Source: Methanobacterium sp.
GTDB lineage: Archaea; Methanobacteriota; Methanobacteria; Methanobacteriales; Methanobacteriaceae
Reading direction: 5' to 3'
Assembly (NCBI GenBank): GCA_016222945.1
Contig: JACRPY010000006.1
Span: 1-64,000 of the forward strand
DNA length: 64,000 bases
Below are positions 57,651-64,000 of the stretch, one piece after another. Below the pieces are notes generated by a model. It did not search any database. It saw only the letters and a list, made by a program, of their open reading frames with translations, and was not told where the DNA came from. A program made the position numbers and the translations under genes. The first letter of the stretch is position 1. Each line of letters starts with the position of its first letter.

Positions 57651-57857
57651 TTATCCTTCTTCATCCCATAATCCTAGTTCTTCTTCTTCCATCTTTTTTT
57701 CTTTTTTATGCCATTCCATTTCTTCTTTTATTTGTTCTTCTTCATCTTCGCCGCCTTTATTCCAGTTTAAGGCACCATAGATCACACATAAAAGCATGCT
57801 TAAAACACATAAGATGTATGCACTCCAGACCCATGGATCTTCTATTCCTAAGACCAC
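57651..57857 (-). CDS. Symporter small accessory protein
   Basis: 68 residues starting at GTG (57857), directly after a perfect GGGAGGTGA. One membrane helix (WVWSAYILCVLSMLLCVIYGALNW) is followed by a highly charged Glu/Lys-rich tail. The open frame reaches further upstream, but that part looks like non-coding, AT-rich sequence and has no Shine-Dalgarno. This type of small protein regularly precedes an SSS transporter in methanogens, as here, and may stabilise or regulate it. Confidence 0.82.
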   Translation of the reverse strand: MVLGIEDPWVWSAYILCVLSMLLCVIYGALNWNKGGEDEEEQIKEEMEWHKKEKKMEEEELGLWDEEG

Positions 57858-58153
57858 TTTTTCACCTCCCTTAACCTGTTTGAATAATACACGATTAATA
57901 ATTAAAGATTGGAGACTTTTATATTTATCTATTTCTTTTTTTTGATTAAAATTTGAAATAGTTATACATATTAACAGATTTAGTGTAAGATTTACAACTT
58001 TTATTGATTTTATAATAGGATTGTTTAATATAATAAAAATTAAAAAATAACTAATACATGAAACTATTAATTTATCTTTCAAAGTACTATAATAAAAATA
58101 AATAAAATTTTTTGATTATAATGTCAAAATAATTCTATATAATGGTGATAATA

Positions 58154-58510
58154 ATGGATTTGACTGGAGAAGAAATTGAAATCCTTCAAGAGCAGATAAT
58201 TATTGTTTATAAAGCTATAATTCGAAATAACTCGTATCAATCTGTTTTTTATAAAGGAATTGCTTTTAAACAACCTGAAACTGGAAGTAAACTTCTAAAT
58301 AAACTTAACGAGATTAAAAGCCCAGAAGAAGTACTTAAAAAATGTATAGTTGAGTTAGAAGAGATAAAAGAAAATAAAAAATTAGAAGAAAAAGTGTTCT
58401 ATGAAATAATTAAAAAACATGATTTAGAGGAGTTAAATGAAAAATATGGTATAAAAAGACCTGAAGATTTAGATAAGTTAGATATAAATGAATTGTTAGG
58501 ATTGATCTAA
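58154..58510 (+). CDS. Helical hypothetical protein
   Basis: About 118 residues, charged, strongly helical with a likely coiled-coil stretch (PEEVLKKCIVELEEIKENKKLEEKV). No known motif. The Shine-Dalgarno GGTGAT (58144-58149) fits the ATG at 58154 better than that at 58142. It lies between the symporter accessory gene and rfcL, opposite strand to both. The 57858-58153 gap shows only AT-rich sequence. Confidence 0.6.
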   Translation: MDLTGEEIEILQEQIIIVYKAIIRNNSYQSVFYKGIAFKQPETGSKLLNKLNEIKSPEEVLKKCIVELEEIKENKKLEEKVFYEIIKKHDLEELNEKYGIKRPEDLDKLDINELLGLI

Positions 58511-58554
58511 CATATGGTCTTTTAAAACGAGTTTATATCATTAATTCAGTTAAA

Positions 58555-59982
58555 TCACTTGAAACTGAAAAGAGAAACCTGTCCTTTATCCTCTGAATTT
58601 TCATCTTCCTTTGGATTGTTGTCTTTCTCGTTTAATAAATCATTTTCAGATTTTTTAATCTTAGAAATTGTCTTTTTATTTTTGGATTTATGAATAACAG
58701 TGTTTTCATTTGATTTAGATATTGAAACTTTGCTATTTTTCACAGTTTTTACGTTTGTTTTTTTAGGTTTTTTAATTTTTCTAGACCTGAAAAGCTTTAT
58801 TTCATCATCTTCAAGCCCAAAGTACATCATCATGTTATAAGCGAGCTCTTCATTTTGAAACATGATTTCAAAATATGGAAATTGGGAAATCGCAACTTTT
58901 TTAGATGTATGGAGCTTTTCAGCGATTTTTAAAGCAACTCTATCTTGTAAATCTCTTTTGCTCCTGTTTTTTGAAAGTATTGTATATACTGAAGAATTGG
59001 TGTATCTTGCAAATTTTTTGTAAGTGTCATCTTTAGAAAGTGCGACCCCTACACTCATGAAATCATAAGCATATTTCCAGTAGGTGTAAGCACGTGTTGA
59101 AAAAGCTCTTCCAAGATAAATATCGGCATTTGAAACCATTTCATATGCTTTTTCTATTTCATGTTTCTTTTCATATTCACGGGGAATGTTTTCTGTGATC
59201 ATTTCCAGTAAGAGGGAAGGATTTGCTTCCACTTGCCTCATAGCATCTTTAATTCTAATTGGGTTTTTACTTTTTAATACGGTTCTAACAATATCAAAGA
59301 TGGTTGACCGTTCATCTTTTGTGGATGTAAGTTCCAGGTCTTTTAAAGTGATTTTTTCTTTTCCCTGGGCTATTATTTCAAGATCGGTAATTGCAGATCG
59401 TAAATCTCCATTTGATCTTTTGGCCAGTGTCCTTAAAACATGTTCTTCAAAGTTTACTCCTTCTTTTACACATATCTTCTTTAAAAATGATAGTATTGAG
59501 TTTGTGTGAACTTTTCTAAGATTTATAACCTTACATTTACTTTTAAAGCTTTTAATTCTGTTACTGTAAGGGTCATTAGCCATCATAATAATTGGCTGCT
59601 GTCCTTCTTTTATTATTTTATTAATAGCTCTTGATCCGCCCCGATCATCATTACCATGAAGCCCATCAATCTCATCAAGGATTATTAACTTTAATCTGCC
59701 TCCAAAAAGGGTTTTTGAGGCTGATGCTTCACCTACAGTACTCATGATAATATCATATGACCTTTTATCACTTGCATTTAACTCAACAGAATCAGAAAAT
59801 TCGCGTGCGATTAAATGGGCGAATGTAGTTTTCCCTGTTCCTGGGGGACCTACAAGAAGAAGGCATTTTTGAGGATTACTGTTGTTCCATTCTTCTACCC
59901 ATTCAAGGATTTCTTTTTTTGCTTTTATATTTCCCAGAACATCATCAAAATTCTGGGGACGATATTTTTCTGTCCACAACAT
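58555..59982 (-). CDS. rfcL: Replication factor C large subunit
   Basis: 475 residues, AAA+ clamp loader: Walker [16 protein letters not shown] (about 40-54), Walker [10 protein letters not shown], then lid and collar domains. A charged Lys/Ser-rich C-terminal tail ends with QVSLFSFK, a PCNA-binding PIP box (QxxLxxF). It loads the PCNA ring with RfcS at replication. Its start follows the rfcS stop with no gap, so the two are coupled. Confidence 0.96.
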   Translation of the reverse strand: MLWTEKYRPQNFDDVLGNIKAKKEILEWVEEWNNSNPQKCLLLVGPPGTGKTTFAHLIAREFSDSVELNASDKRSYDIIMSTVGEASASKTLFGGRLKLIILDEIDGLHGNDDRGGSRAINKIIKEGQQPIIMMANDPYSNRIKSFKSKCKVINLRKVHTNSILSFLKKICVKEGVNFEEHVLRTLAKRSNGDLRSAITDLEIIAQGKEKITLKDLELTSTKDERSTIFDIVRTVLKSKNPIRIKDAMRQVEANPSLLLEMITENIPREYEKKHEIEKAYEMVSNADIYLGRAFSTRAYTYWKYAYDFMSVGVALSKDDTYKKFARYTNSSVYTILSKNRSKRDLQDRVALKIAEKLHTSKKVAISQFPYFEIMFQNEELAYNMMMYFGLEDDEIKLFRSRKIKKPKKTNVKTVKNSKVSISKSNENTVIHKSKNKKTISKIKKSENDLLNEKDNNPKEDENSEDKGQVSLFSFK

Positions 59983-60948
59983 CTAATCTGCCTTTGCCTT
60001 TGATAAAAACTTGGTAAGAAGTGCTTCAAGCTGAATTCTGGGGTTTGATCCTTCTCTTATTCTAAAATCGTATTCACCAATGCTTTGAATTAGATCTACA
60101 TACACATTTTCGTCTATCTTGTTTTCCATTGACATTCGTGAGATTTCTTGATAAATTTGAGTTATCATATCTTCTCCACTTGTACCCTGAATTACCATTA
60201 CTTCTCTTAAAAGGTCTCTTGAACCTAAAAAATCTCCTCTCAATGCCATTTTCACTATTTTACGTACATCTTGAGGTTTTGCTTTAGATACAATTTCATG
60301 GATGCTGTCTTCTGTAATTTCATCAGTTGTAGATGCTGATGCTTGCAGAATGTTAATTGCTTTTCTGAGATCTCCTTCAGCAAAATAAACGATACTTTCT
60401 ATGGCATTTCTTTTTATGTTCAAATTTTCTGCTTCTGCTACCTTTTCCAGTCTTTGAATTATTTGGTTTCCTTTAACTGGCGCAAATCTGAATATTGCAC
60501 ATCGAGATTGGATTGGATCTATAATTTTTGAAGAATAATTACATGAAAGAACAAATGAAGCGGTCTTAGTGTACATTTCCATTTCACGTCTAAGGGCGTG
60601 TTGTGCGTCCTTAGTCATGTTATCTACTTCATCAAGGAATACTATTCTAAATGGGGCTCCAACAGCTTTTAACCGGCAAAAACTTTTAATATTGGTTCTT
60701 ACAGTTTCGATTCCTCTGGCGTCTGATGCATTAAGTTCTAAGAAATTCTGTTTCCAATATTCTCCTAAAATTGATTTTGCAAGTGCAATGGATGTTGTTG
60801 TTTTTCCAACACCTGCAGGTCCTGTAAACATTAAATTAGGCATGCTATGTTCGTTAACGTATTGTTTAAGTCTTTGAATTATATGATCTTGACCCACAAC
60901 TTCGTCTAAGGTGCTTGGTCTATATTTTTCTACCCATGGTCCTTTCAT
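59983..60948 (-). CDS. rfcS: Replication factor C small subunit
   Basis: 321 residues, AAA+: [14 protein letters not shown] (Walker A), [22 protein letters not shown] (Walker B and arginine-finger region SRCAIFRF). It forms the heteropentameric clamp loader with RfcL. GGTGATTAA sits before the ATG. It is full length with no intein. Confidence 0.97.
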   Translation of the reverse strand: MKGPWVEKYRPSTLDEVVGQDHIIQRLKQYVNEHSMPNLMFTGPAGVGKTTTSIALAKSILGEYWKQNFLELNASDARGIETVRTNIKSFCRLKAVGAPFRIVFLDEVDNMTKDAQHALRREMEMYTKTASFVLSCNYSSKIIDPIQSRCAIFRFAPVKGNQIIQRLEKVAEAENLNIKRNAIESIVYFAEGDLRKAINILQASASTTDEITEDSIHEIVSKAKPQDVRKIVKMALRGDFLGSRDLLREVMVIQGTSGEDMITQIYQEISRMSMENKIDENVYVDLIQSIGEYDFRIREGSNPRIQLEALLTKFLSKAKAD

Positions 60949-61271
60949 TTAATCACCGTTAATGTATTATTTTTTTAATCTGTAAATTAAGTCAAAAAAC
61001 GTGGAATTGAATCTTAATTTATACTAAATATAATGAGCAGTGGTTTTCAATCTGCATTATAGGTTTGTTAGAAAATAGGTATAAAATTTGTTGTTAATTA
61101 TTTTTTGAGTAAAAAACTATTTTTTTAACAAATTATTTAAAGTGTAACGGGCATTATTTTTGAAGATTATGTCCATCTCATTGATTTTAGGCGGTTTTAC
61201 AACTTTAATTATGCCAATTAACAGCTTTTTGATAGGAATGTTAATATGAAATATTAAATAGATATACTAAT
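60949..61271. other. Intergenic region with promoters only
   Basis: About 320 bp, AT-rich. On the minus strand AGTATAAATTAAG around 61010-61025 could be the rfcSL TATA box. On the plus strand TATTAAATAG at about 61252 could serve the cupredoxin gene. A 26-codon hydrophobic frame at about 61168-61248 lacks a ribosome binding site and is not listed. I see no repeat or RNA structure. Confidence 0.5.
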
Positions 61272-61610
61272 ATGAAAAATAATTATGTTGGAATAGCTAT
61301 TATACTTTTGATAATGGGGATAGTTGCATTTTCAGGTTGCACGCAAACTCAGCAAAATGTTCCACAGAACACAGTACTCATTCAAAATTTTGCTTTTAAT
61401 CCAAACAACCTTACAGTAAAAGTAGGGACCACAGTTACATGGATAAATCAAGAATCTACCACACACGATGTTATAAGCGATGATGGAACATTTAGTAGCC
61501 CCCCTATAAATAATGGGGCTAATTACACGTTTACTTTCACTAAAGCTGGAGAATATCCTTATCATTGTGGAATACATCCGTCAATGAAAGCAAAGATAAT
61601 AGTACAATGA
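61272..61610 (+). CDS. Cupredoxin lipoprotein (plastocyanin-like)
   Basis: 112 residues. A signal peptide ends in FSGC with the lipobox cysteine C23. The mature part is a cupredoxin fold with type 1 copper ligands H65, C99, H102 and M105 (THDV, YHCGIHPSMK). No clear Shine-Dalgarno precedes the ATG. It is paired with a small membrane protein 28 bp downstream. Electron transfer or copper binding outside the cell is expected; an oxygen link is not needed. Confidence 0.85.
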   Translation: MKNNYVGIAIILLIMGIVAFSGCTQTQQNVPQNTVLIQNFAFNPNNLTVKVGTTVTWINQESTTHDVISDDGTFSSPPINNGANYTFTFTKAGEYPYHCGIHPSMKAKIIVQ

Positions 61611-61638
61611 TGATAATCGGGTTTAAAGGGCAGATCTT

Positions 61639-61857
61639 ATGTTAAGCGAAATAGCATATTATCCAATATTAGGGAAGCCATTAATTCTTTATTTGGGAAT
61701 CATTACTCTTTCTTCATTCATAGCCACGGCTTTAATAGGATTGATGATATTTAGGGGTGTAAAGATTCCATTTAAACTGCATCCGACCTTTGCAATTATG
61801 TCATTAATTCTGGGAATAACTCATGGAACTTTAGCAATATCTGTGTATCTACAATAA
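61639..61857 (+). CDS. Small two- or three-helix membrane protein next to cupredoxin
   Basis: 72 residues with hydrophobic helices at about 13-38 and 50-70. Two histidines, H48 and H62, lie 14 residues apart along the last helix (LHPTFAIMSLILGITHG), a spacing seen in heme-b-binding membrane helices. No motif is diagnostic. Its position suggests it works with the cupredoxin, perhaps in electron transfer; this is a guess. Confidence 0.6.
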   Translation: MLSEIAYYPILGKPLILYLGIITLSSFIATALIGLMIFRGVKIPFKLHPTFAIMSLILGITHGTLAISVYLQ

Positions 61858-61904
61858 TTATCATTATTTAGATAATTTATTTTCATTGTATTTAAAAAAT
61901 AGAA

Positions 61905-63140
61905 TTATTGGAATAGTTCTGCAAGTTCTGGGTGGATTTTCTCTTTAATTCCAAGTTTATCCATTGCTTCACCATAAGAATCGCTGATAACTTTAAATTC
62001 AGGCCTTACTATTCCTCTAAATGCCCCATATCCCATTACTTTACCATAATTTTCAGTTATAATTTCAATTATCTTGCTAAAATTGTTTATAAGTACAGTT
62101 TCTCTTTCTTTTAGAGGTATATTTTCAGAATTTTCCTTTATTTTAACAAAATCCACTAATGAATTACTTTTTACGTCAACACCGTTTAAAAGGCTTTTAC
62201 AGTCTTCAAGTGGTAAAAATTTTTTTATAAGGCCTCTTGCAGGGGATACTCCCATAATTCTACTTGCTCCAATAGACATTGCAAGAAATATGGATTCATA
62301 TATATCTAAAATTAAATCAGATTTTTCTTTATCTCCAGAGGGTATTTTAACGTCTTCAGGTAATTTTGGAAATGAAATAGGGGGTTTAATAGTAGGTATG
62401 CTTCTTACAGGTTCCGGAATTTCTTCTTTTACAGGTTCTATTTCTTCTGGTTTTGCTTCAGATTCTATTTCAGGTTCGGCAATCTCTTCTTCAATTTCTT
62501 CTATTTTGATTTCATCTGAAACATCTGCAGATTCTTCAATTTCTATTTCAGCTTTTATTTCTTCAACTGGTTCTAATTTCTCTTCTGTAACTTCCACAGG
62601 GGTTTCTTCTTTAATTTCATCTGAAATATCGGAAGCTTCAATCTCAACTTCAGCTACACTTTCTGCAGCTTCAGCTTCTATAATTGCTGGTACTTCTGTT
62701 TTGGAGGTAACTGGAACCTTTTCTTCTGGAGGAGCTTCAATTATCTCTTCTATAGGTTCAATTGGAACCATATCTTTAGTTATTTCTACTATCTGCAATG
62801 CTATTCTTTTAGCTGAAACCATTACAAGTCCAACATTTGCTGATATTTCCATTAATACTATAAAATGTACATTTCCAAGATGTAAAAAGAGAGCTTTACC
62901 GCCATGTGATTCTACCAGCACCCTTTCAATCTTTCCTTGATTGGCAGATTTTAACAATCGTTTAGAGGAGCCAGTAATTACATGGGCCATCGATCCAAAA
63001 AGGGCGGTATCAGTTCCTCGTGACATGCTATGGTACATCACATTTCCATTACTATCAGCGATTAAACTACTTTCTATACCATTAATCTTGTTCAAATCAC
63101 TTAGTATCCTTATTAATTGGTTTTCTATGTCTGCGTCCAT
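61905..63140 (-). CDS. Roadblock/LC7-domain protein with long acidic linker
   Basis: About 411 residues. An N-terminal Roadblock/LC7 domain (about 1-115: LNKINGIESSLIADSNGNVMY, ESHGGKALFLHLGN) resembles MglB-like regulators of small GTPases. A Glu/Pro-rich linker (about 125-265) has repeated E-E-P/I-E motifs. A C-terminal helical domain (about 280-411) is unassigned. GTGG precedes the ATG at 63140; the ATG at 63170 is unlikely. No GTPase lies nearby in the window. Confidence 0.75.
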   Translation of the reverse strand: MDADIENQLIRILSDLNKINGIESSLIADSNGNVMYHSMSRGTDTALFGSMAHVITGSSKRLLKSANQGKIERVLVESHGGKALFLHLGNVHFIVLMEISANVGLVMVSAKRIALQIVEITKDMVPIEPIEEIIEAPPEEKVPVTSKTEVPAIIEAEAAESVAEVEIEASDISDEIKEETPVEVTEEKLEPVEEIKAEIEIEESADVSDEIKIEEIEEEIAEPEIESEAKPEEIEPVKEEIPEPVRSIPTIKPPISFPKLPEDVKIPSGDKEKSDLILDIYESIFLAMSIGASRIMGVSPARGLIKKFLPLEDCKSLLNGVDVKSNSLVDFVKIKENSENIPLKERETVLINNFSKIIEIITENYGKVMGYGAFRGIVRPEFKVISDSYGEAMDKLGIKEKIHPELAELFQ

Positions 63141-63304
63141 ATAACCACTTTTGATATTTAAATATATCAAGAATATATTTTTTAATATGTGTTAATGGTT
63201 CTTAAATATTATCTTAAAAATGAGCTATTTTGTGTATTTATTAGTAATAAAATAAAAAAAATTAATTAAAGGATAAAAAATTGAGAAATTTGTAGCTTAT
63301 TAAG

Positions 63305-64000
63305 CTACAATAGGTGTCTTTTTAGAAGTTCTCCATTACTATCATGTATATCTACAAGTAATGGTGATTCTCCATTTATCATGTGGGTTGCACATGAAAG
63401 ACATGGATCATATGCTCTAACAATCATTTCAAGCTGATTTTTAAGGCCTTCTGATACTTCTTCGCCTTTAATCATAGCTTTAGCTGTTTCTCTTACACCT
63501 ATGTCCATTGAAAGGTTGTTTTGACCTGTTGAAACTATTAAGTTGGCACGGGTTATAAATCCTGCGGCATCTGTTTCATAATCATGAATCAGAATTCCTC
63601 TTGTAGCTTCGATCATTCCAACTCCTCTTTTGGTTTCGCTGGATTCTTTGGCTTCTTCTTTGGTCATTAATGGCTCTGAAAGTCCTTGTCTTATGTCGGT
63701 GCCAGTTATTGTATCGTCTTCTAAAAGTTGTACAGCTCTTTCTGATGCGTACATTAATTCTATTAAACGTGCATAGTGGTATAGGAGAGTATTTTGGGCA
63801 ATTCCATACTTGTCTTTGTATTCTCCGAAGAGTTGTGATGCTTTTTCAGTTGGAATGTTTTCTGCAATATTTAATCTTGCGAGAGGACCTACTCTGTAGT
63901 TTCCTTCGGGGAATCCAATCTGTTTTAGATATGGGAATTTAAGGTAGGACCATGGTTGTACCTTTTCTTCGATATAATCTAAGTAATCCTTTGCTTCAAA
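63305..64000 (-). CDS. mvhA: Group 3 [NiFe] hydrogenase large subunit, C-terminal part (Mvh/Frh type)
   Basis: The frame is open from the window edge for 231 codons to [19 protein letters not shown] and the C-terminal Ni-binding DPCLSCATH mark a group 3 hydrogenase large subunit; about 25 residues after the His would be removed by the maturation protease. It reads best as MvhA (F420-non-reducing, linked to Hdr), but FrhA is similar in this part. No mvhB polyferredoxin gene follows before the Roadblock gene. The N-terminal part lies outside the window. Confidence 0.85.
   Translation of the reverse strand, partial: FEAKDYLDYIEEKVQPWSYLKFPYLKQIGFPEGNYRVGPLARLNIAENIPTEKASQLFGEYKDKYGIAQNTLLYHYARLIELMYASERAVQLLEDDTITGTDIRQGLSEPLMTKEEAKESSETKRGVGMIEATRGILIHDYETDAAGFITRANLIVSTGQNNLSMDIGVRETAKAMIKGEEVSEGLKNQLEMIVRAYDPCLSCATHMINGESPLLVDIHDSNGELLKRHLL

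Noticed and set aside
57858..58082. N-terminal 75 residues of a longer frame upstream of the symporter accessory protein
   Set aside because: A perfect GGGAGGTGA followed by GTG marks the short start; the upstream part is AT-rich, has no Shine-Dalgarno and does not fit the small accessory protein family.
61168..61248. 26-codon hydrophobic frame before the cupredoxin gene
   Set aside because: No ribosome binding site, very short, and within a probable promoter region.
62074..62940. A 288-codon plus-strand frame, rich in Ser and Ile
   Set aside because: It is the exact antisense of the Glu/Pro-rich linker of the Roadblock protein; antisense of Glu codons gives Ser/Phe/Leu-type runs with few stops. 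No start signal.

Overview
The window comes from a hydrogenotrophic methanogenic archaeon, most likely a mesophilic Methanobacterium or a close relative in Methanobacteriales. The DNA is AT-rich. Diagnostic genes are 2-phosphoglycerate kinase (cyclic 2,3-diphosphoglycerate pathway), hdrB/hdrC, a set of methanogenesis-marker proteins, the C-terminal part of a group 3 [NiFe] hydrogenase large subunit, RFC small and large subunits, Nob1, Trm5, diphthine synthase and an archaeal 7S SRP RNA beside tRNA-Ser. Many starts have a GGAGG or GGTGAT Shine-Dalgarno; a few look leaderless.

Layout. (1) 1-16.4 kb is an envelope glycan and N-glycosylation island: two tandem STT3/AglB oligosaccharyltransferases, four other large GT-C-type membrane proteins (two of them tandem paralogues), WecB, a GT2 polyprenyl-phosphate-type transferase, a GT4 transferase, a methyltransferase and a UPF0104 membrane protein. 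(2) 16.4-31.1 kb is mostly housekeeping and metabolism: DUF84 NTPase, CoaD, a radical SAM protein, two aminotransferases, an XRE-cupin regulator with a thioesterase and an acyl-CoA synthetase, a CDF exporter, a P-type ATPase, a VOC protein and an RDD protein. (3) 31.1-31.6 kb holds tRNA-Ser(GCT) and SRP RNA. (4) 31.9-43.4 kb holds pgk2 with a CBS protein, a palindrome array, DUF2096/DUF749, hdrCB, a CDP-alcohol phosphatidyltransferase, an ArcS/TGT-related protein, an orphan Dam-type methylase, DphB, Trm5 and a PepSY protein. (5) 43.4-52.0 kb is one long minus-strand gene run: DUF2117, mmp2, mmp3, mmp6, DUF2111, mmp5, mmp15, mmp17, nifB, mtnA. (6) 52.1-64 kb holds nob1, a candidate small structured RNA, moaB, pyrE with an unlisted 49-residue zinc-finger gene, a PRC-barrel protein, a small ribbon-helix-helix-like gene plus an unknown gene embedded in palindromes, a Na+/solute symporter with its small accessory protein, rfcL/rfcS, a cupredoxin with a small membrane protein, a Roadblock protein, and the hydrogenase fragment.

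The most interesting points are: nifB directly downstream of mmp17 in the methanogenesis-marker run, which fits the idea that NifB-made Fe-S clusters serve methyl-coenzyme M reductase activation; a family of short, mostly triloop, palindromes clustered at four places, sometimes overlapping stop codons or abutting ribosome binding sites, with one 70-bp unit duplicated so that the differences fall almost only in loops and linkers; a compact stem-closed RNA candidate between nob1 and moaB; a single TATA element centred 26 bp from two divergent, apparently leaderless starts (wecB and a GT2 gene); and an HdrC with a charged N-terminal extension plus a well-placed internal start.
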